Origin: Actinomycetota bacterium
GTDB taxonomy: Bacteria; Actinomycetota; Thermoleophilia; Gaiellales; Gaiellaceae
Reading direction: 5' to 3'
DNA length: 9,398 nucleotides
NCBI GenBank assembly: GCA_013821525.1
Contig: JACDGR010000111.1
Location: 1 to 9,398 of the forward strand
The notes below the pieces were generated by a model. That model was given only the letters and a program-made list of their open reading frames with translations. It had not been told where the DNA came from and made no database searches. The first letter of the stretch is position 1. Each line of letters starts with the position of its first letter. Positions 1 to 5,485 of the stretch are shown piece after piece. The position numbers were made by a program, and so were the translations under genes.

Positions 1-9
1 GGAGGCCCG

Positions 10-1008
10 TTACGCGGCGGCTCCGGCGACGGCGCGCAGCGTCGAGGCGTCGCGCGTCGAGACGAGCAGCGTCGTGACCCCGCTCTCACGCCAGGCAGCG
101 AGGCGGTCGCGAATGCGCTCGACCGGCCCGACGAGCGCGACCTCGTCGACGAACGCGTCGGGAACCTTCCCCGCTGCCTCGCGCTGCTTGCCGCCAAGGA
201 AGAGATCCTGGATTTCGCGTGCCTCCGCCTCGTAGCCGTAGCGCGCGAAGAGGTCGTTGTAGAAGTTCTGTCCCCGGGCGCCCATGCCGCCGATGTAGAA
301 CGAGTAGTACTCCTTCAGCGCGTCGCGCCCCGCCTGCACGTCGTCGCTCAGCAGGGCCGGTACCGCGGGTGCGATCTCGAAGCCGTCGCGTGCGCGGTCG
401 AGCGGGAACACGTCGCGCGCCTTCTCCGGCGACCAGAAGATCGGCAGCCAACCGTCCGCGATCTCGAACGCTTGCTCGACCGCTTTCGGGCCGATCGCGG
501 CGAGATAGATGGGGATCGCGCTGCGCAATGGGCGCGCCATCAGCTTCAACGGCTTGCCGAGGCCGGTGCCGTCCTGCACGGGGATGTCGTAATGCGCACC
601 GTGGTGCTCGAGTCGCTCGCGGCGGATGATCGCACGGACGATCTCGACGTACTCGCGTGTCTTACCGAGCGGCTTCCCCCACGTTTGACCGTGCCAGCCC
701 TCGACCACCTGCGGGCCCGACGTGCCGAGACCCATCAGGAAGCGGCCGCCGGAGAGCAGATCGAGCGTCACCGCAGTCATCGCCGCGTTGGCGGGCGTGC
801 GGCCCGGGATCTGCATGATCGCCGAGCCGAGCTTCAGCGTCGTCGTCTGCGCACCGAGCCACGCAAGCGGTGTGATCGCGTCGACACCCCAGGCCTCGGC
901 CGCCCAGGCGGAGTCGTAGCCGAGCGCCTCGGCCTCCCTGGCGAGCTCGAGCAGCTCGAGGGGATTCGTCCCCGGCTGGGCGTAGCCCATGTAGAAGCCG
1001 ATCTGCAT
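10..1008 (-). CDS. LLM class F420-dependent oxidoreductase (Rv3520c-like)
   Basis: This 332-residue protein is a luciferase-like-monooxygenase-fold (TIM barrel) oxidoreductase that should use reduced coenzyme F420 in the cytoplasm. The start MQIGFYMGY, the stretch AAEAWGVDAITPLAW (residues 36-50), LDLLSGGRFLMGLGTSGPQV (82-101), GWHGQTWGKPL (104-114), ADGWLPIFWSP (185-194) and YIGGMGARGQNF (238-249) match my memory of the subfamily named after mycobacterial Rv3520c, which lies in the cholesterol-catabolism region of that genome. The physiological substrate of that subfamily is not firmly known. Length is normal for the family. The open frame continues upstream over the neighbouring gene, but the alignment to the family begins at this ATG, so it is the start; no Shine-Dalgarno is visible. 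A TAGCAT box sits 7 nt before the ATG, suggesting a leaderless mRNA. It diverges from an acyl-CoA dehydrogenase, so an acyl-CoA-linked role is possible but inferred. Confidence 0.92.
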   Translation of the reverse strand: MQIGFYMGYAQPGTNPLELLELAREAEALGYDSAWAAEAWGVDAITPLAWLGAQTTTLKLGSAIMQIPGRTPANAAMTAVTLDLLSGGRFLMGLGTSGPQVVEGWHGQTWGKPLGKTREYVEIVRAIIRRERLEHHGAHYDIPVQDGTGLGKPLKLMARPLRSAIPIYLAAIGPKAVEQAFEIADGWLPIFWSPEKARDVFPLDRARDGFEIAPAVPALLSDDVQAGRDALKEYYSFYIGGMGARGQNFYNDLFARYGYEAEAREIQDLFLGGKQREAAGKVPDAFVDEVALVGPVERIRDRLAAWRESGVTTLLVSTRDASTLRAVAGAAA

Positions 1009-1026
1009 CCGTGCGATGCTAACCGG
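1009..1026. promoter_or_regulatory. 18-bp divergent gap with overlapping -10-like boxes
   Basis: Only 18 bp separate the ATG of the leftward oxidoreductase and the GTG of the rightward acyl-CoA dehydrogenase, and neither start has a Shine-Dalgarno. On the minus strand TAGCAT (1021-1016) ends 7 nt before the ATG. On the plus strand GATGCT (1015-1020) ends 6 nt before the GTG and keeps the A at position 2 and the T at position 6 of a -10 box. This is the spacing expected if both mRNAs start at their start codons. I see no good -35 for either gene. The structure is seen; promoter function is inferred. Confidence 0.35.
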
Positions 1027-2229
1027 GTGACGACGACGGCATGGTCTCCGCCCACCGAGCGCCTCGTGCAGGTGGAGGCGTTCATGGCCGAGCGCGTGCT
1101 GCCGAACGAGCGCTCGATCGAGCGCCAGGACGCAGCCGGCGAGCAACTGCTGGCGGAGCTGCAGGACGAGGTACGCGCCGCGGGACTGTGGGCGCCGCAC
1201 GTTCCGCCGGAGGCGGGAGGCACCGGCACGGGGTTCCTCGACTACGCGTACCTGAACGAGCACATCGGCCGCTCGATGTGGGCCCAGCGCGTCTTCGGCT
1301 GCCAGGCGCCCGACGCCGGCAACTCGGAGATCCTCCACCTCTTCGGCACCGACGAGCAGAAGGAACGGTGGTTACGGCCGCTCGTCAGCGGGGAGATCCG
1401 CTCGTTCTTCTCGATGACCGAGCCCGAGGTTCCGGGCTCCGACCCGACGACGCTGCGCACGCGCGCAGTCCGCGACGGGGACGAGTGGGTGATCGACGGT
1501 CACAAGTGGTTCTCCTCGGGCGCCGAGGGCGCCGCGTTCGGCATCGTGATGGCCGTCACCGATCCTGAGGCCGGACCGTACGCGCGCGCGACGCAGATCA
1601 TCGTCCCGGCCGATACGCCGGGCGTCGAGATCGTCAAGCCGATCATGGTGATGGGGCACGAGGGCAAGGGCTGGTCGACGCACTGTGAGGTTCGCTACAC
1701 CGGCGTGCGCGTCCCGGTTGCAAACACGCTCGGCGCCGAGGGCGCGGGGTTCCTGATCGCACAGAAGCGACTCGGCCCGGGTCGCATCCACCACGTGATG
1801 CGCTGGCTCGGCCAGATGCAGCGTGCGTTCGAGCTGATGTGCGAGTACGCGCTCGGCCGTGAGACGTCGATGGGGCCGCTCGCCGACAAGCAGACGATTC
1901 AGAACTGGATCGCCGACAGCTACGCGGAGATTCAAGCCTGTCGGTTCATGACCCTGGACGCTGCGCACAAGATCGACGGCGGCGACGAGGCGCGCGTCGA
2001 GGTCTCCGCGATCAAGTTCTTCGCAGCGAAGGTGCTGGTCGACGTGATCGACCGTGCGGTGCAGGTGCACGGCGCCCGCGGCCTGACGGACGAGACGCCG
2101 CTCGCAAGCATGCTGATGCAGGCGCGCGGCGCCCGGATCTACGACGGGCCCGACGAGGTTCATCGTCAGGTCGTGGCCCGTCGGATCCTGAAAGCGTTTG
2201 CGAGCGGCGAAGGGTGGCATTTTCAATAG
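1027..2229 (+). CDS. Acyl-CoA dehydrogenase (ACAD10/11-like)
   Basis: A 400-residue FAD-dependent acyl-CoA dehydrogenase, expected to make the alpha-beta double bond in an acyl-CoA and pass electrons to ETF. The domain order is normal. The N-terminal helical domain covers residues about 10-125. The middle beta domain has SFFSMTEPEVPGSDP (126-140), then GHKWFSSGA (158-166). The C-terminal helical domain has QVHGARGLTDETPLA (346-360) and IYDGPDEVHR (371-380). At the place where MCAD-type enzymes carry the catalytic Glu (YEG) this protein has Asp373 (YDG). The DGPDEVH form is what I recall from the ACAD10/ACAD11 branch, which prefers long or branched acyl-CoAs. I chose GTG 1027 because the helix ERLVQVEAFMAERVLP starts before the next in-frame start (ATG 1084). 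The frame upstream of 1027 is only antisense to the neighbouring gene. yqgE follows 42 bp downstream in the same frame. Confidence 0.93.
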   Translation: MTTTAWSPPTERLVQVEAFMAERVLPNERSIERQDAAGEQLLAELQDEVRAAGLWAPHVPPEAGGTGTGFLDYAYLNEHIGRSMWAQRVFGCQAPDAGNSEILHLFGTDEQKERWLRPLVSGEIRSFFSMTEPEVPGSDPTTLRTRAVRDGDEWVIDGHKWFSSGAEGAAFGIVMAVTDPEAGPYARATQIIVPADTPGVEIVKPIMVMGHEGKGWSTHCEVRYTGVRVPVANTLGAEGAGFLIAQKRLGPGRIHHVMRWLGQMQRAFELMCEYALGRETSMGPLADKQTIQNWIADSYAEIQACRFMTLDAAHKIDGGDEARVEVSAIKFFAAKVLVDVIDRAVQVHGARGLTDETPLASMLMQARGARIYDGPDEVHRQVVARRILKAFASGEGWHFQ

Positions 2230-2271
2230 GTGGACTCCCTGCAAGCACTACGACCGATGTCGGGTCCCTGA
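2230..2271 (+). other. 13-codon mini-ORF repeating the yqgE start
   Basis: A GTG directly after the TAG of the acyl-CoA dehydrogenase opens a 13-codon frame (VDSLQALRPMSGP) that ends in TGA at 2269-2271, immediately abutting the GTG of yqgE. Its first five codons encode VDSLQ, the same as the first five residues of YqgE. The first 16 bases of the two starts match at 14 positions, and both differences are synonymous third-position changes. All three frames (dehydrogenase, mini-ORF, yqgE) are in register. Whether it is translated is unknown; it could be a leader for translational coupling or simply the scar of a small tandem duplication. Confidence 0.4.
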
Positions 2272-2279
2272 GTGGACTC
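2262..2279 (+). promoter_or_regulatory. Hairpin over the yqgE start codon
   Basis: GGGTCC (2262-2267) can pair with GGACTC (2274-2279), with one G-U pair and a 6-nt loop. The loop and the second arm contain the GTG start codon at 2272-2274. A second, longer-range inverted repeat, TCCCTGCA (2236-2243) with TGCAGGGA (2282-2289), brackets the same start. The two pairings could coexist as a branched fold. No clear Shine-Dalgarno precedes this GTG, so structure and coupling to upstream translation may decide its initiation rate. Confidence 0.35.
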
Positions 2280-2811
2280 TCTGCAGGGAAAGCTGCTCGT
2301 CTCCTCACCCGCGTTGCACGACCCGAACTTCCGTAAGACCGTCATCCTGATCGCCCACCACGACGAGGACGGCGCGCTGGGATTCGTGCTGAGCCGCCCC
2401 TTAGAGATCAGCGCGGCGGACGCGGTGCCGTCCCTCGCTGCGCTCCCTGGGGCCGATGCACCGGTGTTCGTCGGGGGGCCGGTGCAGCCCGAGGCCTACA
2501 TGGTGCTCGCCGAGTTCGGCGACATCACGCACGCCGCTTCGCCCGTCTTCGGACGCGTGGGCTTCATGCCCGCCGACACCGACCCGGAGGAGCTCGGGAT
2601 CACGCGCCTGCGCCTCTTCGCGGGCTACGCCGGCTGGAGCGCCGGGCAGCTCGAAGGTGAGCTCGAGGAGCCCGCCTGGATCGTCGTCCCGGCGGAACCG
2701 GACGACCCATTCGCAGACGACCCGGACGAGCTCTGGCGCGCCGTCCTGCAGCGCAAGGGCGGCGCGTTCGAGCTGATGATCGACATGCCGTTCGACCCTG
2801 GTGTAAACTAG
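2272..2811 (+). CDS. yqgE: YqgE/AlgH family protein (UPF0301, DUF179)
   Basis: A 179-residue member of the YqgE/AlgH family, about the usual 180-190 residues. The family signature is clear throughout: LQGKLLVSSPALHDPNFRKT at the N-terminus, then VILIAHHDEDGALGFVLSRPL, FVGGPVQPEAYMVL in the middle, LRLFAGYAGWSAGQLEGEL, then PAWIVVPAEPDD and DELWRAVLQRKGG at the C-terminus. The biochemical function of the family is not established. It has been linked to transcriptional effects on alginate in Pseudomonas, but that role is not general. The GTG start at 2272 is fixed by a TGA immediately in front of it. No convincing Shine-Dalgarno is visible. It probably shares a transcript with the acyl-CoA dehydrogenase 42 bp upstream, and it faces the DUF4242 gene, whose stop is 18 bp away. 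I see no clear terminator hairpin in that 18-bp gap. Confidence 0.93.
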   Translation: MDSLQGKLLVSSPALHDPNFRKTVILIAHHDEDGALGFVLSRPLEISAADAVPSLAALPGADAPVFVGGPVQPEAYMVLAEFGDITHAASPVFGRVGFMPADTDPEELGITRLRLFAGYAGWSAGQLEGELEEPAWIVVPAEPDDPFADDPDELWRAVLQRKGGAFELMIDMPFDPGVN

Positions 2812-2829
2812 CGAGGGCCGCGTGCCGCC

Positions 2830-3129
2830 TCAGACGCTCTCTGTGACGGGGTCTGGCCGCACGATCACCGCGTCTGCGACCTCGATGATCTCGTCGACCG
2901 GTAGGTCGGCACGTTCTGCGTGCTCGCGGATCTTCTCCATGCTCGAGGCCTGATTGATGCACACGGTTCCCAGGCCGCCGTCGTCGGGCTCGGCGAGCAC
3001 GTAGCTGCGGATCCACCGGATGTCATCGGACATCTCCTCGTCGCCGACTGTCGTCGAACGCGCGGCGGCCGCTTCGAGGTCCGCGCCGGATCGCCAGCCG
3101 TTGCGACGCAGGATCACGTAGGTGTTCAT
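2830..3129 (-). CDS. DUF4242 family small protein (SCO4226-like)
   Basis: A 99-residue soluble protein with the DUF4242 pattern: a first strand NTYVILRRN, a helix at about residues 16-26, DDIRWIRSYVLAE (35-47), TVCINQASSMEKIREHAERA (55-74), then LPVDEIIEVADAVI (76-89). The family folds as a ferredoxin-like dimer; the Streptomyces coelicolor member SCO4226 has been described as nickel-binding. Whether this one binds metal is unknown; Cys57 and His70 are visible candidates. The start is well supported: a strong GAGGAGA Shine-Dalgarno (3140-3134) lies 4 nt before the ATG. The gene lies 52 bp behind the SDR gene at the end of the leftward operon and also has its own promoter-like sequence, so it may be expressed apart from the operon. 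Confidence 0.87.
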   Translation of the reverse strand: MNTYVILRRNGWRSGADLEAAAARSTTVGDEEMSDDIRWIRSYVLAEPDDGGLGTVCINQASSMEKIREHAERADLPVDEIIEVADAVIVRPDPVTESV

Positions 3130-3156
3130 CGGTTCTCCTCTCGTGGTTCCCGAACG

Positions 3157-3185
3157 ATTTAACGTTGCGCGAGGGCAGCCGTCAA
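3157..3185 (-). promoter_or_regulatory. Sigma-70-type promoter for the DUF4242 gene
   Basis: On the minus strand TTGACG (3185-3180) is followed by a 17-bp spacer and TTAAAT (3162-3157). This is the optimal spacing, with five of six -35 bases and four of six -10 bases matching consensus. Transcription would start near 3150, leaving about 20 nt of leader that holds the strong Shine-Dalgarno. The -35 box overlaps the TGA stop of the upstream SDR gene. The -10 box is flanked by AACG and CGTT half-sites (3153-3166 on the plus strand), which could be an operator, but the arms are only 4 bp. Confidence 0.5.
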
Positions 3186-3868
3186 GGAATTGGCGGCAAC
3201 CCGACCGCCTGCTCGCCACGACGCGGACCGGGAACGTTCGGAAAGCGAAATGGTGCAGGCCTACGGCCCGGCTGGACGAACCAGCACTCACCGCTGCTCT
3301 CACTCGTCGCGGCGAGCCACATCGCGTCGGCGACCTCGGCCGGTGTGAGCAGCGGGAATCCGGCCGCTGCGAACGTCGCCCGCTGGTCGTGCATGTCGAG
3401 CATCGCCGTGTCGGCGATCCCGGGGCAGATTGCGTTGATCCTGGTCGGTGTGATCCGGGGCGCGATGCTGCGCACGAACCCGACCACCGCGTGCTTGGTG
3501 AGCGAGTAGATCGGGTCGAGCGGCATCCCCACCAGGCCAGCAAGCGACGCGGTGGCGACGATCGTGCCGCCGTCCATCACGCGTGCGAGGCGCCGCACGC
3601 CGAGGACGACTCCGTCGACGTTGACGCTCACTGCGCGCCGGTACTCGTCGACGCCGAGCTCGAGCAGGTCGGTGCGTGCGGTCAGGATGCCCGCGTTCAG
3701 CAGCGCGAGGTCAACGGCCTCCACCCGCTCCCATGCCGCGGGATCCGTCACGTCGAAGCCGTTCACGAGATCGAGCGACTCGACCTCGTACCCTTCCGCC
3801 TCCAGCTTGGTGCGCATCGCGCGGCCGAGCCCGCCCTCACCGCCCGTGATCAATGCGCGCACGGACAC
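3182..3868 (-). CDS. Short-chain dehydrogenase/reductase (SDR)
   Basis: A 228-residue classical SDR using NAD(P)(H), soluble, with a Rossmann fold. The cofactor motif TGGEGGLG is at residues 8-15, NAG at 58-60, the active-site Ser at 108 (in ATASLAGLVG) and the YxxxK pair at Tyr121 and Lys125 (YSLTK). CPG at 148-150 and IADTAM after it are normal for the family. It is slightly shorter than the usual 245-260 residues. The C-terminus ends in a proline-rich tail (GRRPAPFRFPNVPGP) that looks unstructured. In the operon it could oxidise a 3-hydroxyacyl-CoA or another secondary alcohol, but specificity cannot be read from sequence. The start is GTG at 3868, four bases after the stop of the quinone-oxidoreductase-like gene, with AAGG overlapping that stop as a modest Shine-Dalgarno. 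Confidence 0.9.
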   Translation of the reverse strand: MSVRALITGGEGGLGRAMRTKLEAEGYEVESLDLVNGFDVTDPAAWERVEAVDLALLNAGILTARTDLLELGVDEYRRAVSVNVDGVVLGVRRLARVMDGGTIVATASLAGLVGMPLDPIYSLTKHAVVGFVRSIAPRITPTRINAICPGIADTAMLDMHDQRATFAAAGFPLLTPAEVADAMWLAATSESSGECWFVQPGRRPAPFRFPNVPGPRRGEQAVGLPPIP

Positions 3869-3872
3869 ACCT

Positions 3873-4772
3873 TCACGGCTCGAGTACGACCTTGCCCGTG
3901 TGCCGACGCGACTCGATCAACGCATGTGCTCCCTCGGCGTCGCCGAGCGGGAACGTCGCGCCGACGACCGGGTCGATCTCGCCGCCTTCCCACAGCCCCA
4001 GCAGGTACTGCGCACCGTCGCGCACGACCTCTGGACGCAGCTTCATCAGCCGGCCGAGATAGACGCCGACCACCGAGGCGTTTCGCCCGACGAGCCACTG
4101 CACGCTCGGGTCGCTCCACAGGCCGCCGGCGAAGCCGATCGCGACGATCACCCCGAGCGGATTGAGAAGCGGCAACGAGCGCGTGAACACGTCACCGCCC
4201 ACGGGATCGAGGACGCAGTCGACGCGCAGATCGTCGATCTCGTCGTAGCCGACCGCCTCGTCGGCACCGACCTGCAGCGCGAACGCGCGCTTCTCGGGCG
4301 TGCTCGCCGTGGCGATCACCGTCGCGCCGAGATGCTTCGCCAGCTGGATGGCGGCGCAGCCGACTCCACCGGAACCTGCGTGGACGAGGATGGTGCTCGC
4401 GAGAGAGACGCGCACCTGGTGGTAGAGGGGAACGTAGGCGGTCAGGTACGTCGTCAGAAACGACGCCCCCGCGGCGAATGAGGCGTCCGCCGGCAAGTCG
4501 AACATCCAGTCGGGATCCGCTTCGACGCGCTCTGCATACCCGCCGGCAGCGCGCGGCAGCGCGACGACGCGACGACCGTTCCGCTCGCCGGCGATTTCGG
4601 AGCCGAGCACATGCGGGAGATCGGGCATCTGCGGGTAGAGCCCCCGTCGGATCAGCACGTCTGCGAAGTTCACGCCCGCAGCGCGCACCTCGACGAGGTT
4701 CGACCCTGCCGGCTCGGGAACGTCTTCGAGCACGAGCGGGCCACCGACCTCGTGCAGTACGACGGCTTTCAC
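3873..4772 (-). CDS. Zinc-free MDR enzyme, quinone oxidoreductase-like
   Basis: A 299-residue medium-chain dehydrogenase/reductase of the quinone oxidoreductase branch, expected to use NADPH. The N-terminal GroES-like domain has EVRAAGVNFADVLIRRGLYP (28-47) and PHVLGSEIAGE (53-63). The Rossmann domain has ILVHAGSGGVGCAAIQLAKH (128-147). The catalytic and structural zinc ligands of alcohol dehydrogenases are absent, which supports an enoyl/quinone reductase rather than an alcohol dehydrogenase. The protein is somewhat short for the family (about 325), with a compact loop after residue 60. The start is GTG at 4772, overlapping the stop of the enoyl-CoA hydratase gene by 4 bp (GTGA). No strong Shine-Dalgarno is seen, so translational coupling is likely. 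In an acyl-CoA operon it may reduce an unsaturated intermediate; that is inference. Confidence 0.9.
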   Translation of the reverse strand: MKAVVLHEVGGPLVLEDVPEPAGSNLVEVRAAGVNFADVLIRRGLYPQMPDLPHVLGSEIAGERNGRRVVALPRAAGGYAERVEADPDWMFDLPADASFAAGASFLTTYLTAYVPLYHQVRVSLASTILVHAGSGGVGCAAIQLAKHLGATVIATASTPEKRAFALQVGADEAVGYDEIDDLRVDCVLDPVGGDVFTRSLPLLNPLGVIVAIGFAGGLWSDPSVQWLVGRNASVVGVYLGRLMKLRPEVVRDGAQYLLGLWEGGEIDPVVGATFPLGDAEGAHALIESRRHTGKVVLEP

Positions 4773-5485
4773 CTGCCGGTCCAGTTGGCCGTGCGCTTCT
4801 CGAGAAACGCGGCGACGCCCTCCTGACCGTCCTCGGACTGCAGGCACGCGGCAAACGCCTGCACCTCGCGCTCGTCCGAGCGCTCGTCGCGCGTGTCGTT
4901 GAGGAGCGACTTGATCTGACGCAGCGCGTGCGGGCTCTGGTCTGCGAGTGGCTCGACGTAGCGCTTGATTCCCTGCTCGAGATCGTCGACCACGAACTCG
5001 ACGAGTCCCCACTGTGCAGCCGTCTGCGCGTCGATGCGTTCGCCGGACATCGTCAACCAGCGCGCGCGACCCGGCGCGATCAGCCGCGGTGCCCGTTGTG
5101 TACCGCCGCCGCCCGGCAGCAGCCCGAGATTGACCTCCGGGAAGCCGAGCTGGGCGTCCCCATGCGCGATCCTGAAGTCGCACGCAAGGGCGATCTCCAG
5201 ACCGCCGCCGAGGCAGTAACCGTGGATCGCCGCGACCACCGGCACGGGCGTTCGTTCGATCAGGTCCGCTGCGGGCTGGATGCCCGCGGGCCGGCCGTCG
5301 TCGTCGCCTTGGCCGACGAAGCCGCCGATGTCCGCACCCGCGGAGAACGCGCGCTCGCCCTTCCCACGCAGGACGACGACGCGCACGTCGTCGGCGAGCG
5401 ACTCGAGCTCGGACCACAGCGTCTCGATGATCCCGGCGTTGACCGCGTTGACCGGCGGATTTTCGAGCCAGACCGTCTTGATCAC
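4769..5485 (-). CDS. Enoyl-CoA hydratase/isomerase family protein
   Basis: A 238-residue crotonase-fold protein, expected to hydrate or isomerise an enoyl-CoA. The substrate-binding NPPVNAVN is at 9-16, the oxyanion-hole segment FSAGADIGGF at 47-56 and GYCLGGGLEIALACDFRIA at 89-107. GFPEVNLGLLPGGGGTQR is at 114-131. Both acid residues used by true hydratases are present, Glu97 and Glu117, 20 residues apart as in rat mitochondrial hydratase (Glu144 and Glu164). The N-terminus is about 10-15 residues shorter than usual, starting inside the first beta strand; no better start lies near. GTG 5485 overlaps the acyl-CoA synthetase stop by 4 bp (GTGA), and its own stop overlaps the next gene in the same way. 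No strong Shine-Dalgarno is seen, so coupling is likely. Complete active site argues that it is functional despite the short N-terminus. Confidence 0.92.
   Translation of the reverse strand: MIKTVWLENPPVNAVNAGIIETLWSELESLADDVRVVVLRGKGERAFSAGADIGGFVGQGDDDGRPAGIQPAADLIERTPVPVVAAIHGYCLGGGLEIALACDFRIAHGDAQLGFPEVNLGLLPGGGGTQRAPRLIAPGRARWLTMSGERIDAQTAAQWGLVEFVVDDLEQGIKRYVEPLADQSPHALRQIKSLLNDTRDERSDEREVQAFAACLQSEDGQEGVAAFLEKRTANWTGR

Noticed and set aside
941..961. Palindromic CTCGAG repeats
   Set aside because: They lie in the coding sequence for a Leu/Glu-rich helix and are explained by codon choice.
472..1026. In-frame extension of the acyl-CoA dehydrogenase by 185 codons
   Set aside because: It is antisense to the F420 oxidoreductase and has no resemblance to an ACAD N-terminus; the family match begins after 1027.
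1009..1338. N-terminal extension of the F420 oxidoreductase frame
   Set aside because: It is antisense to the dehydrogenase gene; the LLM fold begins at the ATG at 1008.
2812..2829. Bidirectional terminator between yqgE and DUF4242
   Set aside because: Only a 4-bp GAGG/CCTC pairing is visible, with no T tract on either strand.
3122..4165. Long plus-strand open frame opposite the SDR and MDR genes
   Set aside because: Arg-, Ala- and His-rich translation typical of antisense frames in high-GC DNA; the minus strand carries complete motif-bearing genes.
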